A stretch of 64,000 nucleotides of DNA from Bryobacterales bacterium (GTDB lineage Bacteria > Acidobacteriota > Terriglobia > Bryobacterales > Bryobacteraceae): contig JAEUQE010000014.1 in assembly GCA_016789785.1 (NCBI GenBank), forward strand, positions 1 to 64,000, given 5' to 3'. Below the pieces are notes generated by a model that ran no database searches, was not told where the DNA came from, and saw nothing but the letters and a program-made list of their open reading frames with translations. This document shows positions 16,523 through 24,650 of the stretch, in pieces; position 1 is the stretch's first letter; each line of letters opens with the position of its first letter. A program made the position numbers and the translations under genes.

Positions 16523-19500
16523 TGTTGGCCTCCGTCGGAGATCCGCGGATTCGCATTGCGATGATAGTTCGGGAACGCGGGCCGGCTGTAGAGCACGGGA
16601 GGCTTGGCTGCCAGAGCGGCAAGGGCAACCTCGACGGCCTTCTCCAGTTGTGGGTCGTGGCCGGCCCGCACGGCGGCGGGATCCTGTTCCACCTCAATGT
16701 CGGGAGGCACGCCCACGTTCTCCAACTCCCAGCCGCCGCGGGGATTGTAGAAGGCGATGTTGGGAACCGTGACGAAGCCGCCATCCATGAGCACGGGGAT
16801 ATCGAAGATGCCGACCATGCCGCCCCAGGTGCGCTTGCCGACGATGGCGCCGGCGCCGGTCTGGCGGAACATCCATGCCAGGGCGTCGCCACCGGAGGCC
16901 GAGTATTCATTCGCGATGAGGACTTTCGGACCGAAGATCTGGTTCTGCGGCGTGGGGAAGTCCTCTCCGGCGCGTGTGTGCCACATGTTCAGCAACGGTT
17001 GTTTCAGGCGCTCCACGATGTAGTCGGCCATGTTGCCACCGCGGTTGAAGCGCTCGTCGATGATGGCGCCTTGTTTGTCGGCCTGCGCGTAGTAGTAGCG
17101 GTTGAAGCTCTGGAATCCCGCTTCGCCGGTGGAAGGAAGATAGACATAAGCTAGGCGACCGCCACTGAGATGGTCGACCTTGCGACGATTGCCGTCGATC
17201 CATGCGCGGTTGCGAAGTTCGTATTCGTCGGCGATGGGGACCACGGTGACGTCGCGGGCGCCCTCGCCCGAATCGCCGGAGGCGACACGAAGCAGAACGG
17301 CGGTACCGGCGGTGCCTTCAAAGAACGAGTAGACGTTGCTGGTTGCGGTGAGGTCGCGGCCGTTGACGGCGAGCAGATAGTCGCCCGCGCGCACGTTGAC
17401 CCCAGGCTCGGTCAGCGGCGCACGGAGTTGGGGATTCCAGTTCTCGCCGGAGTAGACATGCTTGAAGCGGTAGCGTCCGTTGTGAATTTCGAAGTCAGCG
17501 CCGAGCAGGCCGCCGCGCACGCGTTTGGGCTGCGTCTCGGAGCCGCCCTCCACGTTGAGATGGCCGACAGTCAGTTCACCCAGCATCTCCTGGAACAGAT
17601 AGGTCAGGTCGCTACGGCTGGTGAGGCCGTCGAGGAAGGGTGCGTAGCGCGCCTGGATGCGTTCGCGGTCGAGGCCGTGCAGGCCGGGATCGTAGAACAT
17701 GTCGCGTTGGATGCGCCACACTTCGCGATACATCTGGCGCCACTCGGCTCTGGGATCGACGCGGATTTCGATGTCGTCGAGCCGCAGCGCGCCTTCGCCG
17801 GGCTTGGGAGCGGACGCCGCGGAGGCGATCGCCCATTTGCCGTTCTGCACATACAGTAACTGCTCGCCGCTGGCGGAGACTTCGAAAGCTCCGACTCCGT
17901 CCAGGATTTTTTCCGGCTTACGAGCCTTCATATCGAACTTATGCACGTTGGAGCGGCGCCATGGCTCGGCTGCCGGAGGATACTCCATCAGATAGAGGAT
18001 GCCTTCCTTGCCGGCGGCGAGATAGCTGTAGTTGCGGGCGGTAATGGGGAGCGCCAGGATGCGCTGCTCGATCTGATCGAAGTCGATGCGGACCGCGGGA
18101 TCGCCCTTCTTTTCGGCGGGCGGTTTGTCGCGCGTGACGGGCTCTTCATCGCTTTCGGGAGCGAGCGGTGAGCGGTCCTCACGGCGCAAGGCCACGACGT
18201 AGACGTTGCGCGTAACCTCCCGGCCGATGCTCGACATGTCGAGCCACGCGGTGATCAGTCCGGTGTTGGTGCTGGAGGTGAAGTAGATGTGTCTGCCGTT
18301 GCGGTCAAAGACCGGGTTCTGCGCGTCGCTCAAGCCGTCGGAGATGCGATGGGCCTTGCCGTCCTCGAAGGAGTACACGAAAACGGCCCGCATATGATTC
18401 TTCATGAGCGGCGAATAGGCGAGCCACTTACTGTCCGGCGACCAGGAGGGGCTGAGCCCGCGCCAGGGTGCGTGGTAGGTGTCGGCGCCGATGAGCGTTG
18501 ATCTGCCGGTTTCCAGGTCGAGGCTGTAAAGGCTGAGAATGCCACGGTAGGCGATCCGCTTCCCGTCGGGGGACCAGAGCGGCGATGAGTAGTAGGCCGG
18601 TGGTTCGGCCAACGTGTAGCGGGCGGGGCTGCCGAGCCCGTTCTGATCCTTGATGTGGAGCTCGTACTCGCCGGGCTCGTCGGAGAAGTAGGCGATGCGT
18701 CCGCCGCCGGGCGACCATGCGGGACCGCGCTCCACGGCGCCCGGGGTGTTGGTGAGGTTGCGCGGGTTGCCACGGCGGGCGGGAACGGTGATCACTTCGC
18801 CATGCGCTTCAAAGACAGCGCGGGCGCCATTGGGAGAAAGCGCTCCGCCCCCGAGCTGACCGCCGGCCTTCTCGAATCGCGGCCGTACTTCCGTGAGATC
18901 CGCGGCGATGCGAATATCCACCTTGCGAACGGTTCGTGTCCGGAGGTCGTAGAGGAGGATGGCGCCGAACTGTTCGAGGGCGATGGCGCCGGGGCCCGCG
19001 GAGGCGGACTTGATGTCGAGCCCGGTGTTCGGAAACAGCTCCTCGATCTTGCGGCTGGCGAGGTCATAGGAGAAGAGAGTTACCGCGCCGTTGCAGTCCG
19101 AGAGATAGTAGATGCTGTTACCGATCCACATCGGCGAAAAGTCATTCGAGTTGCCGCGCGGCAGTTTCTCGATGGAGGAGCCCGTGAGACGAGCAATCCA
19201 GATTGGGGTAGTCCGCCCGCCGCGGTATCGCTTCCAGGTGCGGGCCTTGGGCAGGGGGACGTAGGCGATGCGCGTTCCGTCGGGGGAGTAAGCGCCTTCT
19301 TCGGCCATCGGAAGGGGCACTTCCGTTGGGAGTCCACCCTCCAGCGGGACGGTGAACAGGCGTCCAAAGCGGGCGTGGCTATCCCGGGAACTGCGGAAGA
19401 GAACGGACTTCCCATCAGGCGTCCAACCGGCGGCAGTATCGGGTCCCGGATGGTAGGTGAGACGCGTGGGGACGCCGCCGGTGACGGGCACGACGAACAC

Positions 19501-19770
19501 GTCGATGTTTCCGTCGTACTCGCCGGTGAACGCCACCTTCGTGCCGTCAGGCGAGAAGTGCGGATCGGTTTCGGTGCCGGCTCCCGCGGTCAGCCGCGCC
19601 GCGTCCCCACCGTTCCGGCCGACGACCCAGAGGTCGCGCGCGAAGGAGAACACGATGTGCGTGCCGTTGACGGTGGGTTTCTGCATCAGCAGCGGGGGAG
19701 TGGGCGCGCCCGTGCCGGCGGCGGCAACGCCGGCCAGGGCGAATGACAGGAACAGCTCAGGCAGTTGCAT
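16519..19770 (-). CDS. Tricorn-like S41 protease with beta-propellers
   Basis: A 1083-residue secreted protease of the tricorn/S41 type. A signal peptide (MQLPELFLSFALAGVAAAGT) is followed by two beta-propeller regions with WD40/TolB-like repeats (FSPDGTKVAF, WTPDGKSVLF, WSPDGKRIAY, WSPDSKWLAY). These lead into the catalytic half: MLGELTVGHLNV with the likely catalytic His, a PDZ-like domain (GVNVRAGDYLLAVNGRDL), and EYSASGGDALAWMF with the nucleophile S959 and the following Gly-Gly-Asp. A late ELENVGVPPDIEVE segment is conserved in the family. AAGGAG lies 6 bases upstream of ATG. It sits inside the lanthipeptide operon, coupled to the epimerase. It may degrade leaders or act on the mature product in the periplasm. 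Confidence 0.9.
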   Translation of the reverse strand: MQLPELFLSFALAGVAAAGTGAPTPPLLMQKPTVNGTHIVFSFARDLWVVGRNGGDAARLTAGAGTETDPHFSPDGTKVAFTGEYDGNIDVFVVPVTGGVPTRLTYHPGPDTAAGWTPDGKSVLFRSSRDSHARFGRLFTVPLEGGLPTEVPLPMAEEGAYSPDGTRIAYVPLPKARTWKRYRGGRTTPIWIARLTGSSIEKLPRGNSNDFSPMWIGNSIYYLSDCNGAVTLFSYDLASRKIEELFPNTGLDIKSASAGPGAIALEQFGAILLYDLRTRTVRKVDIRIAADLTEVRPRFEKAGGQLGGGALSPNGARAVFEAHGEVITVPARRGNPRNLTNTPGAVERGPAWSPGGGRIAYFSDEPGEYELHIKDQNGLGSPARYTLAEPPAYYSSPLWSPDGKRIAYRGILSLYSLDLETGRSTLIGADTYHAPWRGLSPSWSPDSKWLAYSPLMKNHMRAVFVYSFEDGKAHRISDGLSDAQNPVFDRNGRHIYFTSSTNTGLITAWLDMSSIGREVTRNVYVVALRREDRSPLAPESDEEPVTRDKPPAEKKGDPAVRIDFDQIEQRILALPITARNYSYLAAGKEGILYLMEYPPAAEPWRRSNVHKFDMKARKPEKILDGVGAFEVSASGEQLLYVQNGKWAIASAASAPKPGEGALRLDDIEIRVDPRAEWRQMYREVWRIQRDMFYDPGLHGLDRERIQARYAPFLDGLTSRSDLTYLFQEMLGELTVGHLNVEGGSETQPKRVRGGLLGADFEIHNGRYRFKHVYSGENWNPQLRAPLTEPGVNVRAGDYLLAVNGRDLTATSNVYSFFEGTAGTAVLLRVASGDSGEGARDVTVVPIADEYELRNRAWIDGNRRKVDHLSGGRLAYVYLPSTGEAGFQSFNRYYYAQADKQGAIIDERFNRGGNMADYIVERLKQPLLNMWHTRAGEDFPTPQNQIFGPKVLIANEYSASGGDALAWMFRQTGAGAIVGKRTWGGMVGIFDIPVLMDGGFVTVPNIAFYNPRGGWELENVGVPPDIEVEQDPAAVRAGHDPQLEKAVEVALAALAAKPPVLYSRPAFPNYHRNANPRISDGGQQ

Positions 19771-19819
19771 CGTGATCTCCTTGCTGGTCGTAAATGGTGG
19801 CGAAAGAAATTAAAACTGG

Positions 19820-20899
19820 TCAGGAGCGAGAGCCCCACGAACTTACTCCGGGTAAGCCGTGAGCGAGGTAGTAGCGGTCTTCATCCGTGATCACAGAACT
19901 ATCGCGGTACCACGGCAGGTGCCGCGCGGAGTACGGACAGGCGGCGCGCACGGCGGTCAACTGATACCATGCGCCGGGGCGGTAGAGCGCGAAGGTCGTG
20001 TCGACGGGAGCGTCGTAGCAACCGCCGGACAGCGGGCGCCGCCAGAACGGCGATTCGTGCGCGATCACGGCGTCGCGGTGGGCGAAGCAGGCCGGCAAAT
20101 CGTCGATACGTAGCGACAGCCCGGCCTTGGATGCCTGCGGATGCGCGTTGAGCAGCTCGCGCAAGTGCTGTATGGCGCCGTGCGGGCAGTCCTCCACGGG
20201 AACGACGTCGGGATCGGTGTAGACGAACGGCACTTCGCCGAACCAGGAGGCGAGGCCGCATCGCCAGATCGCCGTATGGCCGAGGTTCGCCGGCAGACGG
20301 CGGATGTGAATGCGCGAGTCCTTCAGGCCGGCGTAGTACCGGAGGAGCGGCGGATAAGTGGAGTTATTGTCGAGCAGAATCAGATACTGGTATCCCGCCC
20401 GCAACAGCCATTCGATGAGTAAATGGACTCCGGAGACGCGGTCCCGGCAGTTAATCACTATGGGTATGTGCGTGTAAGTTCCACGGGAGCGGCCGGGAAC
20501 GGCGCCGGCCGGCGGCAGGTGCGCCGAGATTCGCCGCAGGTTCATGCGGGCCGACAGGGCCTGCGTCATGCAGCCGCGCGCCGCGGGATCATCCGGGTTG
20601 GTGGCGAGAAGATCCCCGGCGATGCCGATGGCCTCACTGAAGCGGCCTCCTTCCAGGTAGCAGCGAGCAAGCAGGCAGGCGACGGCGGGGTTGTGCGGCG
20701 CGACGAGGGCCGCCTCCTCAACCAACTCCTTGGCCTCCCACGCAAAGTGCAACTCGAGCAGTGCCGAGGCCATCAGACTCCTGCCCTCGACCTCGGTCTG
20801 CGCGGCACGCACGAGGGGAGCGCAATGGTCGAGGACGCCGCTCCATTCGCCGTTGGCAAAGGCGGCGTTGGCGGATTCGAGCAAGCCTTCGCGGTTCAT
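19820..20899 (-). CDS. TPR-like domain fused to GT-A-like glycosyltransferase
   Basis: A 359-residue protein. Residues 1-125 are a helical tetratricopeptide-like repeat region (LLESANAAFANGEW..., ACLLARCYLEGGRFSEAIGIAG). The rest resembles a GT2-type GT-A domain: HIPIVINCRDRVSGVHLLIEWLLRAG, YLILLDNNSTYPPLLRYY, and VPFVYTDPDVVP with a DPD metal-binding triad in place of DxD. The ATG at 20899 overlaps the ADOP permease stop (ATGA). A longer open frame upstream runs antiparallel through the permease and is rejected. The helical domain may bind the peptide or the synthetase. A glycosyltransferase role is likely, substrate unknown. Confidence 0.72.
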   Translation of the reverse strand: MNREGLLESANAAFANGEWSGVLDHCAPLVRAAQTEVEGRSLMASALLELHFAWEAKELVEEAALVAPHNPAVACLLARCYLEGGRFSEAIGIAGDLLATNPDDPAARGCMTQALSARMNLRRISAHLPPAGAVPGRSRGTYTHIPIVINCRDRVSGVHLLIEWLLRAGYQYLILLDNNSTYPPLLRYYAGLKDSRIHIRRLPANLGHTAIWRCGLASWFGEVPFVYTDPDVVPVEDCPHGAIQHLRELLNAHPQASKAGLSLRIDDLPACFAHRDAVIAHESPFWRRPLSGGCYDAPVDTTFALYRPGAWYQLTAVRAACPYSARHLPWYRDSSVITDEDRYYLAHGLPGVSSWGSRS

Positions 20900-23325
20900 T
20901 CGCCGCGGAGGAGAAGCATCGGGTCGATGCGGCTGGCCTTGCGGGCAGGTACGTAGCTCGCGGCGGCGCCGGCGCACAGAAGAAGGACCGCGGCGGCGGC
21001 GAAGCTGAGCGGATCGCGCGGTTTCACGCCGTAGAGGAGCTTGGAGAGCGAGCCGGTCAGCAGGAGCGCGGCGGTTGCGCCGATCGCGAGACCGGTCATG
21101 GTGAGTGCGACGCCGTGGCTGAGGATGAGCCTGACGATGTCCGTGCGGGCCGCGCCAAGCGCCATGCGCGTGCCGATCTCGTTGTGGCGCTGGCTGACGG
21201 AGAACGACACCAGCCCGTAGACGCCGGCGATGGAGAGGGCGAACGCAACGGCCGCGAACAGGCCTACCAGCCACGCATCGAGCCGGGAGTCCGCGGTGGT
21301 GGCGGCGACGAGGTCCTCCATGGAACGGAAGCGGCGAAGGGTCTGCGAGGGGTTGTGCTCGCGGACCGCGGCGCGCACTTCGGCCAGTGCCGGTGTGCGC
21401 GCGGAACTGACAACCCATGACAGCCCGTCGCTCATTCCGGTGAAGACATCGGGAGCCTGGCCAAGCGGGATGTAGATGGTGGGACGGGGAGCTTCCTTGA
21501 GGCTGAGCACCTTGGTGTCGGCCGCGACGCCGATCACTTCGCGAGCGGCGTCCTTGATCTCCGGGAAATCCTTGCCATGAAGGCGGCCGATGACGAGGCG
21601 TCCGCCCACCGGCTCTCCGCCGGGCCACCACCTCTTGGCGAGCGTCTCGTTGATCACGGCGACGGGCGCGCCGGCCGCGCGATCGCCAGAGCCGAACACA
21701 CGCCCTCCTTGCACGGCGATGCCCATGGCTTCGAAGTAACTCCCGGTGACCAGGCGGATCTCGACACCGCCGAAGCTGTGTTCGGGGAAGCCGTCGCGCT
21801 GCGCGGGAAGGTTGTTGGGGCCGGTCAAGGGCAGCACGTTCGCCGCTGCGACCGCACGCACGCCCGGAAGTGTTTTCAGGCGTTCGGAGAGCGCGGTGGC
21901 GAAGGCGGCCATTCGGCCGGCGGTGCGGTCCTGGCCCTTCGCGATCGGGGTCTGGAAGGTGGTGAGCCCATGCGGTTCGAAACCGAGGCGCTGCCTCTGC
22001 AGGAGGAAGAGGCTCTGCACCAGGAGCGCCGCCGTGATCAGGAGGCTCGCCGCCATGGCGACTTCGCCAACTACCAGCAGACTTCGGGTCCGCTGCCGCA
22101 CCGAAGCCGCATTACCGCGGCCGCCCGCCTGGAGCGCGGCGAGGATGTTCAGGCGCAGGATCGCATAGAGCGCCACCAGGGTGAGCAGGAGAGAGGTGAA
22201 CAGGACCGTGAGTACGGTGAATCCGAGGACGGCGCCATCAATTCGCAAGGGGCCCGAGGCAGGCAGACGGAACGGCATCATGGCAAGCATCAGCTTGAGG
22301 AGCCAGAAGGCGCCGGCGAGCCCGGTGGCCGCGCCAATCGAGACGAGCACCATGTTCTCCACCAGGAACTGGCCGAGTAGGCGCGCGAGTCCACCGCCCA
22401 CCGCGAGACGAATCGCGAGTTCCTTGCCGCGGGCCGCGAAGCGGGTGAGCAGCAGGCCCGCGAGGTTGCAGCAGGCAATCAACAGGAGCAATACGGTGGC
22501 GCCGAAGATCAGGAGGATCTTGACCTGGAGGTCGGCGACGAGAGACTGGTGGAAGCCGCCTGCGGTGAAGCCTTCGAACTTCGAGTGCGCGTGGGGCGTG
22601 CGGCGGAAGTTGGCGCCGAGGTTGACGAGCTCCGTCTGAGCCTCGCGCAGTTGCCGGGATGGCCTGAGGCGCGCGATGAGTTGTGTGTTGGCGCCCGCAT
22701 CATCGACGCCGCCGGTGGGCCGGAGGGCGATCAACGCATCGGCCGGGTGCGGAAACCAGTACGAGGCGGGAAGCACGCCGATGACCAGATATTTGGCCGT
22801 CTCGTTCAGCGTGATGGTGCGGCCGACCGCGGTGGGATCGGCGCCAAACGCGCTACGCCACAGCGAATCGGTAAGGATGATCGACCGTGGACCGCCGGTA
22901 ATGCTCTCGTCGCGATTGAAGTCCCGGCCGATGGCGGGTTGGATGCCGATGGTTTGCAGGAATCCGCCGGTGACGGGCAGAACGTTGATCCATTCCTGCT
23001 CCGCGCCCGCGGAGAATCTTCTTTCCGAAGGGCCACGGTAGCCGGCAACCGCGGAGTAGGACTCGGCGTGCTGCCGCAGAAACTCGAGCGCGCCCACGCT
23101 GAGCGCATCCTGCGTGGTCTTGTCGGAGATTCGGACCAACTGGTCCGGATTGGCGTAAGGCAGCGGCCGCAGCAGCACGCTGTTGACGACGCTGAAGACA
23201 GCGGTGTTGGCGCCGATGCCGAGACCGAGCGAAAGAATGGCGACCGCGCTGAACGCCGGCGACCGCGCAATCACGCGGAAGGCGAGGCGGATATCGGAGA
23301 GGAGAGCGGATGCGATGGAATTCAT
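20896..23325 (-). CDS. ADOP-type MacB/FtsX-like permease (operon copy 1)
   Basis: An 809-residue inner-membrane permease with the architecture of acidobacterial duplicated orphan permeases: an N-terminal cytoplasmic segment, one helix (AFSAVAILSLGLGIGANTAV), a MacB-like periplasmic core, a first FtsX triple-helix block, a second periplasmic core and a second FtsX block (ALSIAGVYGLVSFSVSQRHNEIGTRMALGA). It ends SRIDPMLLLRGE, as expected for the family. No ATPase is fused. GGAGTG lies 8 bases upstream of ATG. It follows LanC by 6 bases, so it is transcribed with the lanthipeptide enzymes and probably serves export or self-protection. Its ATPase must come from elsewhere; see the LolD/MacB-like gene at 37425. 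Confidence 0.88.
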   Translation of the reverse strand: MNSIASALLSDIRLAFRVIARSPAFSAVAILSLGLGIGANTAVFSVVNSVLLRPLPYANPDQLVRISDKTTQDALSVGALEFLRQHAESYSAVAGYRGPSERRFSAGAEQEWINVLPVTGGFLQTIGIQPAIGRDFNRDESITGGPRSIILTDSLWRSAFGADPTAVGRTITLNETAKYLVIGVLPASYWFPHPADALIALRPTGGVDDAGANTQLIARLRPSRQLREAQTELVNLGANFRRTPHAHSKFEGFTAGGFHQSLVADLQVKILLIFGATVLLLLIACCNLAGLLLTRFAARGKELAIRLAVGGGLARLLGQFLVENMVLVSIGAATGLAGAFWLLKLMLAMMPFRLPASGPLRIDGAVLGFTVLTVLFTSLLLTLVALYAILRLNILAALQAGGRGNAASVRQRTRSLLVVGEVAMAASLLITAALLVQSLFLLQRQRLGFEPHGLTTFQTPIAKGQDRTAGRMAAFATALSERLKTLPGVRAVAAANVLPLTGPNNLPAQRDGFPEHSFGGVEIRLVTGSYFEAMGIAVQGGRVFGSGDRAAGAPVAVINETLAKRWWPGGEPVGGRLVIGRLHGKDFPEIKDAAREVIGVAADTKVLSLKEAPRPTIYIPLGQAPDVFTGMSDGLSWVVSSARTPALAEVRAAVREHNPSQTLRRFRSMEDLVAATTADSRLDAWLVGLFAAVAFALSIAGVYGLVSFSVSQRHNEIGTRMALGAARTDIVRLILSHGVALTMTGLAIGATAALLLTGSLSKLLYGVKPRDPLSFAAAAVLLLCAGAAASYVPARKASRIDPMLLLRGE

Positions 23326-23331
23326 GTGCGT

Positions 23332-24519
23332 TCACTCCGTGCGGCGGCCCGGCCCGGCGGCGAAGGCCGAGGCGGGCGCGAAGATGTCGTGGAAGCGGCG
23401 CGGGCGTTGTCCGGTCAGGCGGTGGAAGTAGAGACCGATGCCGGCGCTGCCCATGCCGTAGTCATTGCTGATGCGCAGCAGATAGCGGCCCGGGAAGGCG
23501 ATGCCATTGCGGCTGTCGATGCGGTAGAGCATGATCTGTTCCGCCTTCTGCCGGGCGAGGTCGAGGTAGTGCTGCTCGCCCGTCGCCTGATACATGTCGA
23601 GAAGTGTCTCGCCCATTGAGGCGAGGCCTTCGAACAGATGCGGCGCGACGGAGAAGAACGCCGCGCAGCCTCGAGCAGCTTTCGCGGCGATGCCGGAGTA
23701 GTACTGCTCGTGGAGCGTGGCGCCGAAGCGGATCAGCGCGCTCGCCACGCCGGCGCCGCCGCGCAACCAGTAGGGACGATGCTCGGCGATATCGGGAGTC
23801 GCGCCCCAGACCATCGCGCCGCCGCGGTGCTGCGCTTTGGCGATTTCGAAATCCATCGCCTCGCGCGCCGCGCTCACGTACCGCGTTTCGCCCGAGGTCT
23901 TGCCGAGGTAGAGCAGGAAGAGGGCGATTCCGCTGCCGCCGAGACCGAAGCCCAGGCGGACGATGCCGTCCTCATCGCGCCAGAACGCTCCGTGCTCATC
24001 ACGCTGGGCGTTGGCAAGAAGATAGTCGCCGGCGCGGCCCGCGAGGTTGAGATACCAGCCGTCTCCGGTTTCGACGTACCTGGCCAACGCGGCGAGTCCC
24101 CAGCCAGAGGCGCCGTTGAACATGTCGTAGGCCTTGAATGCGAGCGGGGATTCCGGGATCAGGCGGAACAGTTCGCCGGCACGCTCTTCCAGACCCATCA
24201 TGGCGAAGGTCCAGGCGACGCCGGCGATTCCCGAGTAGAGGCCGGGTGGGTAGGAACTCGCGTCGACCGGCCTTGCCAGCAGCCATTCGCGGATGCGGGG
24301 TGGCAGCTCTCCGAGCACGTCGTGAAGGAACAGCGCGGTTCCGCAGGCTCCGTAGGCGACGTTGAGCGGATTGGTTTGGAAGACGATCGGGTCGGCCGGC
24401 CAGAGACGGTCGGTGCGGGTGTAGTCCGCGGAGTTGAGGATCTGTTCGATGATCGCGCGCGGATCGGTGATGTGGCCATGCGCGAGCGGTGTTTCGCGGA
24501 GTTCAGTAAGGGCGGTCAT
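23332..24519 (-). CDS. LanC-like cyclase, zinc-free class III type, stand-alone
   Basis: A 395-residue LanC-like alpha/alpha-barrel protein. Repeating G-x-G motifs of the family are seen as YGACGTALFL, GLYSGIAGVAW, GFGLGGSGIALFL, WLRGGAGVASAL, HLFEGLASMGE and DYGMGSAGIGLYF. The positions that hold the zinc-binding Cys and Cys-His in class I, II and IV cyclases are here WLRGG and HLFEG, so the metal site is missing. That is the state known for class III synthetases. In class III enzymes this domain is normally the C-terminal part of one LanKC polypeptide; here it has its own ATG with AAGGAG 10 bases upstream, 131 bases after the lyase-kinase stop. It should cyclise the dehydrated precursors. 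Confidence 0.9.
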   Translation of the reverse strand: MTALTELRETPLAHGHITDPRAIIEQILNSADYTRTDRLWPADPIVFQTNPLNVAYGACGTALFLHDVLGELPPRIREWLLARPVDASSYPPGLYSGIAGVAWTFAMMGLEERAGELFRLIPESPLAFKAYDMFNGASGWGLAALARYVETGDGWYLNLAGRAGDYLLANAQRDEHGAFWRDEDGIVRLGFGLGGSGIALFLLYLGKTSGETRYVSAAREAMDFEIAKAQHRGGAMVWGATPDIAEHRPYWLRGGAGVASALIRFGATLHEQYYSGIAAKAARGCAAFFSVAPHLFEGLASMGETLLDMYQATGEQHYLDLARQKAEQIMLYRIDSRNGIAFPGRYLLRISNDYGMGSAGIGLYFHRLTGQRPRRFHDIFAPASAFAAGPGRRTE

Positions 24520-24650
24520 CTCGATGGTTCTCCTTGTGGCGGTCGGTTCTCGGCGCTTGCGGCGGCCGGTCCCTCACGTTCGCGGCGAGGGGTGCGGCGC
24601 CGTCCGCGGCCCGGTGGAGCGCGCGGCGAAGCGAGAGGCGTTGCGGCTTG

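Noticed and set aside
23332..24519. Class IV (zinc-dependent) cyclase
   Set aside because: The zinc-binding Cys, Cys and His positions are Leu/Arg, Phe and Glu here, so a zinc site cannot form.
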